Assembly: GCF_007830315.1 (NCBI RefSeq)
Contig: NZ_VLKJ01000001.1
Location: 62,001 to 126,000, forward strand
Length of the DNA stretch: 64,000 bases
Source: Novosphingobium taihuense
GTDB taxonomy: Bacteria; Pseudomonadota; Alphaproteobacteria; Sphingomonadales; Sphingomonadaceae
Direction of reading: 5' to 3'
Part shown: in pieces, positions 32,831-40,855 of the stretch
Layout: every line of letters begins with the position of its first letter
Numbering within the stretch: position 1 is the first letter of the stretch
Notes under the pieces: generated by a model
What the model was told of the DNA's origin: nothing
The model's database searches: none
Seen by the model: the letters and a program-made list of their open reading frames with translations, nothing else
Position numbers and translations under genes: made by a program

Positions 32831-35800
32831 CTACGCTGCCAATGTGGCAATCACGCTCGCTGCGCCCTCGATCGGCACGAAGAGCCGGGTCTGGTAGCGG
32901 ATGATCTCGGTAAAGCAGCCTTGCGCCTTGTACCAGTTGAGCCGAGCAGCGCTCCATCCCGTGAGTTCAAGTCGCTGCGAACCATTGACTAGGCTGCGTT
33001 TGACCATGAGCTGCTCGCGGCCCGCAAATTCCATGGCCCGGCCAGTCGCAAGAGCGGTCCGCACGATTTCATCGGCGGACAGCGTCAGCTCGCGCTCGAG
33101 ACCCAGCGCCCGGCACAGCTCCGGAACAGAATGAACGGGAACCTCGCGGCCGAGGAGCGAACGGCCATCCGCCGCCGAGATGCGGCTCACCCTCACGAAA
33201 TCCGAAGGGAGCTTGTCCCAGACCGGCAGCAGGAGGCCCGTCGCAAGATAGAGGCGCTCGCGCTTGTGGCTGGTCCGCGCTTCCTCGACCTCGGTTGACC
33301 AGGCATCGCGGAAAGCATCGACTGAGATGTCCTTCCACCCGCTTTCTGCCAACTGATCCTCGGTGATGTGGCTGCGCTTCAAGGGCCGCAGCAATTCGAA
33401 GCGGGCCACCCGCGTTCCGTCATCGGCAAGAATACTGCGGGCAGGCACGAGCAAGGCAACCCGGCCTGAGCGAGCATTTCGAACCGGCCGTTGCCGCTGC
33501 CCAGCGAGGCAGTGAAGCTCCTCGAGCCGCTTCAGCGTCAGCGGCTTCAGGGCTCTGGCGATTTCCAGCTCCAGCAGATGGGTAGTCGCGCCCGATGCCG
33601 GATCGGTGCGCAGCAGCGTGTCGGACAGAACCGTGAAGTCCTCGACTACGATGGTCTCGAGGCCGAGATCGAGTGTGCCGGCCTGACGGGCGGCATCAAT
33701 GCGCGCTTCGACCAGCCCGATGAACTCATCGAAGATCGCGTTCTGCAGGGCAATGGGTAGCGCCAGGATGCGATTGAGCCAGCGCTGGATTGATGGCAGG
33801 TCATCGACCATCGACCCGTCGGGCCCTTCGATCTGAAGGCCTGTCAACTCCTGGAAGCGCCCGAGACTGACCGCTTCGAGCTTTGCCGTGAACAATAAAC
33901 CGAACCAGCGGTCGAGCGCCTCCTTGGCGTAGATGCTCTCGAGATTGTCGGCGGGATCGAAGAGGTTCTGCCCGCCGGTCTGGCGCTGCCCGCGCGTCAG
34001 AGCTCCCAGGCTGTCCAGACGCCGCGCAATCGTCGAAATGAACCGCCGCTCGCCACGCACATCGGTGGTCACGGGCCGGAACAGCGGGGCCGATGCCTGG
34101 TTGGTTCGATTGGTCCGACCAAGTCCCTGGATTGCGGCATCGGCCCGCCAGCCCGGCTCGAGCAGGAAGTGGACGCGGCGAGCCTGGTTCCTGGCCGCGA
34201 GATCGGCATGGTAGCTGCGCCCCGTTCCCCCAGCGTCAGAAAACACCAGGATGCGCTTGGCGCCGTCCATGAAGGCCTGGGTCTCAGCGACGTTGGCGCG
34301 CGGCGAGCGGGATTGGAGCTTCTGACGACCATCGCGGCCAACGATGAGCCGACGCGTGCGACCGGTGACTTCCGCAACCTGGTCGACGCCGAAGCGTTCG
34401 ATGATGGCATCGAGCGCGGTCGCGATGGGCGGCAAGGCACAGAGCTGCTCGATCATCCGGTCGCGCGCGGCGAGCGCTGAGCGGCACAGCACCGGTGCGC
34501 CATGCTCGTCGCTCATCGGCTCAGAGCGCGGATTGCCGTTTTCGTCGGTGAACACCGCCATCAGGCGAACAGGAAAGCTCTTGGCGAGATAGTCGATCAC
34601 ATATTCCCGTGGGGAGAGGTCGATCTCCAGCGCTTCGCGCTCCTCGTCGGAGAGGTCGGCAAGCCGCCGGTCGAGCATGGCTTCTGCCGTCGAGACCAGC
34701 TGGACGACCACAGCGTGACCATCGGCAATCGCCGTATTGATCGCGGGCAGCAAGCTGGGGAGCTTCATAGACAGAAGCAGCTGCGCGAAGAAGCGCTGCT
34801 TCGTTCCCTCGAAAATCGACAGCGCTGCCGACTTGGCACCAGAGTTGAGCGTCCCTCCGGTTTCGCAGTCGACGATCCGCGTCGCCTCCAGCGCGTCGCG
34901 CAGGTTGGCGTGAATGATCGCCCAGGCTTCGGCGTAGGCATCGTAGATCGCGATCTGATCCTCGGTCAGGCAATGCTCAAGGATCTCATATTCGACACCG
35001 GCAAATGAAAGGGCCCGGGCTGTGTAGAGTCCGAGCGACTTGAGGTCCCGCGCCACCAACTCCATCGCGGCGATGCCGCCATCGCGAATGTCTGCCACGA
35101 AAGCCTCGCGATTGGCGAAGGCAGTCTCCGGCCCCCAGAGCCCGAGGCGCGTCGCATAGGCGAGGTTGTTGACGTCGGACGCACCAGTTGCCGAAGCGTA
35201 GAGCACCCTTGCCCGGGGGAGGAGGATTTGCAGGCGCACCCCGGCAATGCCTTGCTCCGATCCTTTGACCTTGCCGCGAGAGCCTTCGCCACCAGCAGCG
35301 TTGGCCATGGCGTGCGCTTCGTCGAACACGATCACGCCTTCGAAATCTTCGCCGGCCCAGGCGAGTATCTGGTCAAGGCGCGTTGCGTCGTTTCGACCCG
35401 AACGCAGGGTCGGATAGGTGACGAAAAGGATCCCGTCGCGCATGGCGATGGCGGTGCCCAGCTTCCAGGATGCCAGCGGCTGGATGTCGATCGAGAGGCC
35501 GCCAAGGGCGGCCCAGTCGCGGCGGGCGTCTTCCAGCAGCGCCTCGTTCTTCGATATCCAGAGATGGCGGCGTTCCCCACGCACCCATCGATCAAGAATG
35601 ACGCTCGCAACCTGACGGCCCTTCCCGGCACCTGTTCCGTCCCCAAGGAAATAGCCTTGCCGGTAGGTCTGGCCTTCTGCGGATGCCTTGAGTGAACAGC
35701 CCTTGTCGTCTGGCTCGAACCGGCCGGGTAAGTCGCGGGCATGGGCGCTTGCAGCATAGATCAGGGTCTCTGCTTGGGCGGCCGACAGCAGTCCCTTGGC

Positions 35801-37066
35801 GATAAGCCCGTCAGGCAGCTGCGGCACTGTGTCGGGCTTGGGTGCCGAGATCGACCCCATGGCGACGGACTCGACGAGCGGCGTCGGATGCCCGGTTGCG
35901 CCATCGATGACGATTCTGCTCGGGCGATAGGGCAGATAGTGGCCGACCTGAGGGGCGACCGGCGCCGGGGTTTCAAGCGACTGGTAGGTGAGCGGCTTGA
36001 TGGCGGCGGCTGCAGGAGTGATCCTTGCTGGTGTCGGCATCGGCCTGCGCGGCGCGGTGACCAGACGAAATGGAGCGCGAGCCGGAAGGCTAGATTTCTC
36101 GGGAGCGGCCTCGAGGGTGGCGCGAGCCGGCAAGGCATCGACAAGATCGGCCAACTGGCGAAAGTCGTTTGTGCGGATCGCGACAGGCTCGTTGGAGCTT
36201 TCCACCTTATCAAGTACCAGCAGCCGCGTGGTGATCCCGGTGCCGCTCTTGATAAATGCGCGTTCGACTGCGGCATTGAGCCGCAGCGCAACTGGCCCCT
36301 TCACGCCGGCTAGAAACCTCCCGCAGTCGAACCATTCAGGCATGATCGCGACAAGCCGCCCGCCGGGCGCAAGCCGGTTCCAGGCCGATCGCAGATGCCT
36401 CGCCCCGGTGCGGCCATCGTGGCCCCGCTCGATCCCGTGAGAATAGGGCGGGTTCATCAGCACGACGCTGGGGCTGATGGCCGGATCGAGCAATTCGTCG
36501 ATCAGCTCGGCATCATGTCCAGTCACGCGGGCTTCCGGGAATACCGCAGTCAGGCAGTCGCGGCGCAGCGGTGAAATTTCGTTCAGGACTAGGCGGGCGC
36601 CGGCTTTGGCGGCCCAGACCGCAAGCATCCCCGTTCCGGCCGAGGGCTCGAGCACGAGCTCGTTGAGCATCAGTCCGCAGGCCCGTGCGGCAAGCCAGGC
36701 CAACCGCGGCGGCGTTGCAAACTGCTGCCATTCGATCTGCTCGTCGCTGCGATTGGTTTGGGTCGGAACTCGGGCATCGAGACCGCAGAAGAACTGTTCC
36801 GCCTCGTCGATCGGGCTCGTGGGCTGGACTTGATCTGATGCTTGCAGATGTTGAACCTGCGCCAGCTCGAGCGCAGCGTGAGCATCACGGACTGACCATG
36901 CCCCGAGTGCATCGGTTCCGCCGAAGTGGTCCGTCATGATGCGGTTGATGTCGCCGCGCGAAAGCGCGCTGCCTGCTGCCAATTGCAACGCCATTGCTTT
37001 GGCTGCCGTCACGACAAGCGGCGGAGATGGTGGATCGAATGCGAAGGCGAGGGAAGTGTTGGACAT
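32831..37066 (-). CDS. Methyltransferase fused to strawberry-notch-like helicase
   Basis: A 1411-residue protein. Residues about 130-260 are a class I adenine-type methyltransferase (LEPSAGTGMLAVWAAKAG, and VVLMNPPYSHG with the NPPY motif). From about 400 a superfamily 2 helicase core follows: GYFLGDGTGAGKGRQVASVI (Walker A), VIVFDEAHAMANA (DEAH), SATGASDVNN (motif III), ILVFSDAGGTGRSYHAD and QGLGRTNRTNQ (motif VI), typical of Sno/strawberry-notch proteins. Such fusions are common on large plasmids and ICEs of alphaproteobacteria. The role is unknown; DNA modification with remodelling against host restriction is a reasonable guess. AGGAGGT precedes the ATG. Confidence 0.88.
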   Translation of the reverse strand: MSNTSLAFAFDPPSPPLVVTAAKAMALQLAAGSALSRGDINRIMTDHFGGTDALGAWSVRDAHAALELAQVQHLQASDQVQPTSPIDEAEQFFCGLDARVPTQTNRSDEQIEWQQFATPPRLAWLAARACGLMLNELVLEPSAGTGMLAVWAAKAGARLVLNEISPLRRDCLTAVFPEARVTGHDAELIDELLDPAISPSVVLMNPPYSHGIERGHDGRTGARHLRSAWNRLAPGGRLVAIMPEWFDCGRFLAGVKGPVALRLNAAVERAFIKSGTGITTRLLVLDKVESSNEPVAIRTNDFRQLADLVDALPARATLEAAPEKSSLPARAPFRLVTAPRRPMPTPARITPAAAAIKPLTYQSLETPAPVAPQVGHYLPYRPSRIVIDGATGHPTPLVESVAMGSISAPKPDTVPQLPDGLIAKGLLSAAQAETLIYAASAHARDLPGRFEPDDKGCSLKASAEGQTYRQGYFLGDGTGAGKGRQVASVILDRWVRGERRHLWISKNEALLEDARRDWAALGGLSIDIQPLASWKLGTAIAMRDGILFVTYPTLRSGRNDATRLDQILAWAGEDFEGVIVFDEAHAMANAAGGEGSRGKVKGSEQGIAGVRLQILLPRARVLYASATGASDVNNLAYATRLGLWGPETAFANREAFVADIRDGGIAAMELVARDLKSLGLYTARALSFAGVEYEILEHCLTEDQIAIYDAYAEAWAIIHANLRDALEATRIVDCETGGTLNSGAKSAALSIFEGTKQRFFAQLLLSMKLPSLLPAINTAIADGHAVVVQLVSTAEAMLDRRLADLSDEEREALEIDLSPREYVIDYLAKSFPVRLMAVFTDENGNPRSEPMSDEHGAPVLCRSALAARDRMIEQLCALPPIATALDAIIERFGVDQVAEVTGRTRRLIVGRDGRQKLQSRSPRANVAETQAFMDGAKRILVFSDAGGTGRSYHADLAARNQARRVHFLLEPGWRADAAIQGLGRTNRTNQASAPLFRPVTTDVRGERRFISTIARRLDSLGALTRGQRQTGGQNLFDPADNLESIYAKEALDRWFGLLFTAKLEAVSLGRFQELTGLQIEGPDGSMVDDLPSIQRWLNRILALPIALQNAIFDEFIGLVEARIDAARQAGTLDLGLETIVVEDFTVLSDTLLRTDPASGATTHLLELEIARALKPLTLKRLEELHCLAGQRQRPVRNARSGRVALLVPARSILADDGTRVARFELLRPLKRSHITEDQLAESGWKDISVDAFRDAWSTEVEEARTSHKRERLYLATGLLLPVWDKLPSDFVRVSRISAADGRSLLGREVPVHSVPELCRALGLERELTLSADEIVRTALATGRAMEFAGREQLMVKRSLVNGSQRLELTGWSAARLNWYKAQGCFTEIIRYQTRLFVPIEGAASVIATLAA

Positions 37067-37100
37067 GGGAAACCTCCTGACGAGGTCCTGCGCCTCGCAG

Positions 37101-37131
37101 GCCTCAATCAGCCGAAGGCCCCCTCCCCTCT
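37101..37131 (-). promoter_or_regulatory. Conserved leader motif upstream of the helicase gene
   Basis: On the minus strand AGAGGGGAGGGGGCC, TTC, GGCTGATTGAGGC. It is the partner of the block before the parB-like gene (25,466-25,496) and lies 35 bases before the helicase ATG. Confidence 0.5.
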
Positions 37132-37141
37132 GGCTCGCTGA

Positions 37142-38038
37142 TCAGGTTTGCCGAGCGAGCCTTGCCTTGAGTTCATCGTTCCAGTCGAGACCGGTCGACG
37201 CTGGTGCTCGCGAGTGGATCACACGGCCTGATGTAGAATAGGCCTTTCGTGCGCGCTGATCCGCGAGCTCGCCTCCCGGATCATTGTCGATGAACAAGTG
37301 GAGCTCGCGCACACTCTCGGGAATCGCGACGAGGCCGAACCGCTCGTTCCCGAGCGTTGCCCAGCAAGGAATCCCAAACAGCTGCATGGCTGACAGGGCG
37401 CTTTCGATACCTTCGGCAAGGCCCAACCGGCCCGCGGCTGGCGGGGCAAGTCTGACAGCACCACAGCTGAGGCTTCCCAGCGCACGCTTGGGACGCTCGA
37501 AACCCGCCAACTTGCCGCTCGCAGTATCGATAAACGTCCTGTGCACCGCTATTGTGCCGATGTCAGTCGTGACGTTCGCCAACATTGCAGGGAGGAACTG
37601 GACCGCGCCACGTGGTCCGAGCGGCGTGCGCTCGAGGTAACGGAGCTGATCAGAGGCACGCAGGATCCCGCGCTGCGCGAGGTATCCTTCGGCAGGGCTG
37701 TCGGAGATCGCCGTCGCCGATTGCCACAAACGCCGCGCGTTGGAATCGAAGGCCCTATTTTCCTGTCGATCAGCGACCACGGCACTAGAGCCATCGAACA
37801 GGTCACGGCTGCGAACACCCTGGCGGTCCAGTGCTGCTATGACCTCCTCGTTCGAGCATCCCGCGAAGCAATGAAACAGGATCGCCTTTCTTCCCAGTGT
37901 CACGCTCAAAGAGGGAGTTCGGTCATCATGCGCCGGGCAGCAGCACATGCCTTTGCCCCGACTCCATGTACCCCGAAGGCTTTCGACGATCGCGCGGGCG
38001 CGGCGTTCGAGTTGATGAGGTTTGTCTAACGGGGGCAT
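37142..38038 (-). CDS. CHC2-zinc-finger / Toprim primase-like protein
   Basis: A 298-residue protein. The N-terminal zinc finger is GMCCCPAHDDRTPSLSV followed by LFHCFAGCS. The Toprim domain has LGLAEGIESALSAMQLFG and LHLFIDNDPGGE, with acidic metal-binding residues. This is the plasmid-type primase family that makes primers on transferred single strands or on ICE replication intermediates. The ATG at 38,038 has GGAGAAGG upstream. It lies upstream of the helicase gene, 75 bases apart, in the same direction, and may be co-transcribed. Confidence 0.87.
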   Translation of the reverse strand: MPPLDKPHQLERRARAIVESLRGTWSRGKGMCCCPAHDDRTPSLSVTLGRKAILFHCFAGCSNEEVIAALDRQGVRSRDLFDGSSAVVADRQENRAFDSNARRLWQSATAISDSPAEGYLAQRGILRASDQLRYLERTPLGPRGAVQFLPAMLANVTTDIGTIAVHRTFIDTASGKLAGFERPKRALGSLSCGAVRLAPPAAGRLGLAEGIESALSAMQLFGIPCWATLGNERFGLVAIPESVRELHLFIDNDPGGELADQRARKAYSTSGRVIHSRAPASTGLDWNDELKARLARQT

Positions 38039-38116
38039 CGACCTTCTCCGGTTGAGGTGCCCTCCCCGTGCAGCCTCCACTCTGCACTCGCGCCAAACCA
38101 ATTTCCTACGCCACTT

Positions 38117-38131
38117 GTTCTATATATGTTC
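38117..38131 (+). promoter_or_regulatory. LexA-box-like site upstream of the transglycosylase gene
   Basis: GTTC-TATATAT-GTTC, the alphaproteobacterial LexA-box pattern, 31 bases upstream of the transglycosylase ATG and between two divergent ICE genes. Same 7-base spacing as the sites before the transfer operon and the integrase. Confidence 0.5.
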
Positions 38132-38162
38132 TCACTCGATTCGGCTATAGAAGGATCGAGAA

Positions 38163-38819
38163 ATGACAATGAAAGCTATCTTGGTCGCAGGCTTCGCGAT
38201 CACCTCTGCTACATCCGCCAGAGCCCAAGATTTGTCCGCGCCAGCCACAATCGAAGCCCCCGCGAGTCACTCCGAAGGCATCCGGATTGCTGAAACATCG
38301 AACGGCTTCCAGCTGGTCGAGCATGGGCTGTGGTCATCCCGTCAGGCCGGCCCGGCATCGGGTCTCATTGTACCACAAAATGGCCGGGTGAACCTGCCAT
38401 ACAGATACGAACCCAAGGCCAAACCTGGCCCCTCCGACTTCAGGCGAGCAAGCTACCTTCCCCACATCTATGCGGCGGAAGCGAAGTACTCATTGCCCGC
38501 GGGCCTGCTCGATGCGCTCGTATGGACAGAATCTCGATATAACCCCTTCGCCGTCAGCCCTGCAGGCGCAGCAGGTCTTGGACAGCTGATGCCAGCCACG
38601 GCAAAAGAACTCGGGGTCTTCAATCGCTTCGATCCTATGGCCAACATCTTCGGCGCGGCGCGGTATCTGCGGCAGATGCTCGACAGGTTCGGCGTGGTTC
38701 ACCTCGCGGTGGCTGCCTACAATGCGGGTCCCGGCGCAGTGGAACGCGCAGGCGGCATTCCCCGGAATGGCGAGACGCCCGGATATGTCCAAGAGGTCCT
38801 TCGACAATGGCGTTTCTAA
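38163..38819 (+). CDS. Lytic transglycosylase, conjugation-type
   Basis: A 218-residue secreted protein. A signal peptide (MTMKAILVAGFAITSATSAR, cut near ARAQ) is followed by a 70-residue linker and an SLT domain: ALVWTESRYNPFAVSPAGAA with the catalytic Glu, GLGQLMPATA, and VAAYNAGPGAVERAGGIP. VirB1-like enzymes open the peptidoglycan for the type IV secretion apparatus. It is alone, divergent from the primase gene, with a LexA-box-like site upstream. Confidence 0.9.
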   Translation: MTMKAILVAGFAITSATSARAQDLSAPATIEAPASHSEGIRIAETSNGFQLVEHGLWSSRQAGPASGLIVPQNGRVNLPYRYEPKAKPGPSDFRRASYLPHIYAAEAKYSLPAGLLDALVWTESRYNPFAVSPAGAAGLGQLMPATAKELGVFNRFDPMANIFGAARYLRQMLDRFGVVHLAVAAYNAGPGAVERAGGIPRNGETPGYVQEVLRQWRF

Positions 38820-38906
38820 AGATCGACCCACGATGGCCATAGCACGGCCCATCATCCTGCGGTTTCTAGCTGGGCGGTTTCGTTGCGGTTGCGAACCCCT
38901 GTGAGA

Positions 38907-40178
38907 TTAGCCGACTTTGACTTCGACTGGATACTTGGCTGCAATCTGCATTACCTCCTTACCCCACAGCGCCAACGCCTCCCGTTTCTCGTTGGTATAC
39001 TGGTGACGGTGATAGACGCCAGCGACGCCAGCCATAGCTGATCCTGACTGGTGATTGAGCACCGCCTCAGAAACCACCAAGGGTATGCCAAGACGCTGGA
39101 GACCAGTTGCCACCGTCCGTCGAATATCATGCATTGTGAAGTGACCGGCCTCATAGCCGAGCTTTTCGTCCACGCTTGCCCTGATGCGCTTCCAGGCCTT
39201 CGATAGTCCGCTGACGCTGTTCGTATTGGTGACCTTCGATGCCAACAGGATCTGGGATTGCTTGTGGGCCTCGTCAGGGTCGATGCCAGCCGCCATGAAT
39301 ATCTCGGTGATGACTGCCAGGGCCTGGGCGGATAGCGGCACCACATTCGCTTTGCCGTTTTTCGCTCGGTCGCCCGGAACTGTCCAGACTTTCGCCTTGA
39401 AGTCGAACTCATCGCACGCCGCATCAAGCACTTCACCTCTGCGTTGAGCCGTAAGAATAAGCATCTGCACGAGATAGCCGAACGGATAGCCATCCTCGAC
39501 CGCAGATTGCCACAGCGCAGCAAGCTCACGGTCGCTGAGTACACGGTCGCGAGGCTCATTCCGCTTCGGGCGCCACGCATCCCGGCAGGGGTTGGCTGGC
39601 ATATGCTCAAGTCTGGTGAGCGCCCACGTGTAGAAGGTCGAAAGATGGCGATACACGATGCGCGCCATCGTCAGGGTTTCCTTGCCCCGCTCGAACGCAA
39701 TTTTCTCAACGAAGCGGCTCACGTCACTTCGGGTAATGGAGTCCGCGAGCCGGTCTCCAATCTCGGGCTCGATGTATTTTCGGAACACTCGATCGAACTC
39801 CCTCGCGCTCCGCTTTTTGCCCTCGATCTGCTGAGCAAGGTACGTCTCGTAGAGTTCCGCGACTGTCCCGACCCCTTTTGATCCCTTTCTCTTTGCCCCC
39901 GCCTTTCTGGCGATGCTCTTGCCCTGCTCGACATCGACAAGCAGATCGCGCGCCTTCTTTCGGGCATGGGCCAGTGTAAAGCTTGGCCCATGGCGTCCGA
40001 TTGTCACATTCAACCATTTGCCCTGAACCCGCTTGCGCAGAATGTACGTCTTGATACCACTGGCACCCATGCGGAGCCTAAGGCCGGGTACGATACCATC
40101 GGCGAGCTCAACCTGACCCGCAGTCGGCGCCTTCAGCCCTGCGATCTTCGCATCCGTCAAACCTACTTTGTTCGCCAT
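38907..40178 (-). CDS. int: P4-family tyrosine integrase of the ICE
   Basis: A 423-residue integrase. The N-terminal DUF4102 arm-binding domain starts LTDAKIAGLKAP and has LRLRMGASGIKTYILRKR. The catalytic domain shows TAQRRGEVLDA (Arg), HDIRRTVATGL (HxxR), LNHQSG (His) and VYHRHQY (Tyr). It inserts and, with an excisionase, removes the ICE at tRNA-Lys(CTT). GTG at 40,184 is an alternative start. Its promoter contains a LexA-box-like site, and a perfect-arm palindrome spans the presumed transcription start. Confidence 0.94.
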   Translation of the reverse strand: MANKVGLTDAKIAGLKAPTAGQVELADGIVPGLRLRMGASGIKTYILRKRVQGKWLNVTIGRHGPSFTLAHARKKARDLLVDVEQGKSIARKAGAKRKGSKGVGTVAELYETYLAQQIEGKKRSAREFDRVFRKYIEPEIGDRLADSITRSDVSRFVEKIAFERGKETLTMARIVYRHLSTFYTWALTRLEHMPANPCRDAWRPKRNEPRDRVLSDRELAALWQSAVEDGYPFGYLVQMLILTAQRRGEVLDAACDEFDFKAKVWTVPGDRAKNGKANVVPLSAQALAVITEIFMAAGIDPDEAHKQSQILLASKVTNTNSVSGLSKAWKRIRASVDEKLGYEAGHFTMHDIRRTVATGLQRLGIPLVVSEAVLNHQSGSAMAGVAGVYHRHQYTNEKREALALWGKEVMQIAAKYPVEVKVG

Positions 40179-40186
40179 ATGCACCT

Positions 40187-40201
40187 GCTACCTTAGGTAG
40201 C
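40187..40201. repeat. Palindrome at the integrase transcription start
   Basis: GCTACCT-T-AGGTAGC, 7-base arms around one base. It covers the expected +1 (about 40,197) and lies just upstream of the start codon, so it can be an operator or a 5' hairpin that limits translation. Confidence 0.6.
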
Positions 40202-40203
40202 TT

Positions 40204-40236
40204 TTTGTAGTGGATACTGGCGAACATTTCAAGAAC
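40204..40236 (-). promoter_or_regulatory. Integrase promoter with embedded LexA-box-like site
   Basis: Minus strand: TTGAAA (40,232-40,227), 17 bases, TACAAA (40,209-40,204). GTTC-TTGAAAT-GTTC (40,236-40,222) surrounds the -35. The transfer promoter at 4596-4628 is built the same way, and both are preceded by AGTCC and by AGAATGGCGGAA (4656-4645; 40,271-40,260). Confidence 0.62.
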
Positions 40237-40282
40237 AATGCGGACTATGAATCGCAGATTTCCGCCATTCTTGGACCCATGC

Positions 40283-40354
40283 GGACGCGCTAGGACCCTC
40301 TGATCATGGCTCTTAATCAGCGGGTCCTAGGTTCGAGCCCTAGTGCGTCCACCA
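40283..40354 (+). other. ICE attachment site with 3' fragment of tRNA-Lys(CTT)
   Basis: CTCTTAATCAG (40,310-40,320), the variable loop, T arm (CTAGG, TTCGAGC, CCTAG) and acceptor TGCGTCC-A-CCA are the 3' part of a tRNA with anticodon CTT. Upstream there is no D arm; instead an inverted, shortened copy of the 3' part (GGACGCGCTAGGACCC, then TCTGAT; 40,283-40,304) faces it around CATGGCTCTTA. So this is a recombination junction, not a working tRNA. The crossover is probably in the anticodon region. Confidence 0.75.
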
Positions 40355-40444
40355 CCCCTCATTTTCCAGACCTAATGGAAACGCCAATTCCGGCACAGCT
40401 TTCATGCGCCTAGTTCCTTGCCAGCGCGAACAAGGAGAACGGGC

Positions 40445-40786
40445 ATGGAGCGGGTGACACTTTGGGGCTGGATCGACTTCGAAGGCAAGGATGCGGCTGC
40501 CATCGTCCGTGGCGGCGCGCAGTTCATACTGCCGACCTACGAGGAACGCGGCTGCGTCCATTATGTGTGGAACGCCGATCCGCTCAAGCCTGACCGGATC
40601 TGGGTGTTCGAGGAATGGGATAGCGTCGACGCGCTGGCCGATCACCTGGAAGGACCGCTGTACCGCGCCATGGCCGGATACCTTGCCGAAGCCGGGATGA
40701 CAGGCGCGGAGGTCGACAAGTATCGGGTCGTGCAGAAGCAGCCGGTCTATGATGGTAGTGGCGTTCCTCGCGCCGAATTCGATTGA
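40445..40786 (+). CDS. Antibiotic biosynthesis monooxygenase-like (ABM) domain protein
   Basis: A 113-residue dimeric alpha-beta barrel protein. It has VTLWGWIDFEGKDAAAIVRG, PTYEERGCVHYVWNADPLKP, and the helix-strand VFEEWDSVDALADHLEGPLY, typical of ABM or putative quinol monooxygenase proteins of small size. AAGGAGAACGGGC precedes the ATG at 40,445. It is the first chromosomal gene after the attachment site. Substrate unknown; some members only bind or detoxify quinones. Confidence 0.82.
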   Translation: MERVTLWGWIDFEGKDAAAIVRGGAQFILPTYEERGCVHYVWNADPLKPDRIWVFEEWDSVDALADHLEGPLYRAMAGYLAEAGMTGAEVDKYRVVQKQPVYDGSGVPRAEFD

Positions 40787-40792
40787 GCCAAG

Positions 40793-40823
40793 AAAAAACG
40801 CCGGAACCCCAAGGGTCCCGGCG
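40793..40823. terminator. Terminator between ABM gene and TonB receptor gene
   Basis: CGCCGG (40,799-40,804) pairs with CCGGCG (40,818-40,823), with an inner ACC/GGT. A seven-base A-rich run precedes it, so on the minus strand the stem is followed by TTTTTTCTTGG: a good terminator for the receptor gene. On the plus strand the T-run is weaker (GGTTTTCG). Confidence 0.7.
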
Positions 40824-40855
40824 CAAGGTTTTCGCGTCTGGTTCGACGTCGAAGC

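Larger units (their letters stand above)
1..40354. mobile_element. Integrase-proximal part of an integrative and conjugative element (ICE)
   Basis: Seen: a MobF relaxase, TraD-like coupling protein, SSB, ArdC, ParB-like, RES-Xre, helicase/methyltransferase, primase and transglycosylase genes run up to a P4-type integrase. The integrase sits beside a 3' fragment of tRNA-Lys(CTT) at 40,309-40,354; housekeeping genes follow at once. Known: such elements insert by site-specific recombination in tRNA genes and transfer by a type IV secretion system. Inferred: the mating-pore genes and the intact tRNA with the other attachment site lie left of the window. The block 9,882-22,544 is a second element nested inside it. 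Confidence 0.85.

Noticed and set aside
40283..40354. Functional tRNA gene
   Set aside because: Acceptor ends pair, but there is no D arm and the anticodon stem-loop is enlarged by an insertion before the loop; it is an attachment junction with only the 3' part of tRNA-Lys(CTT).
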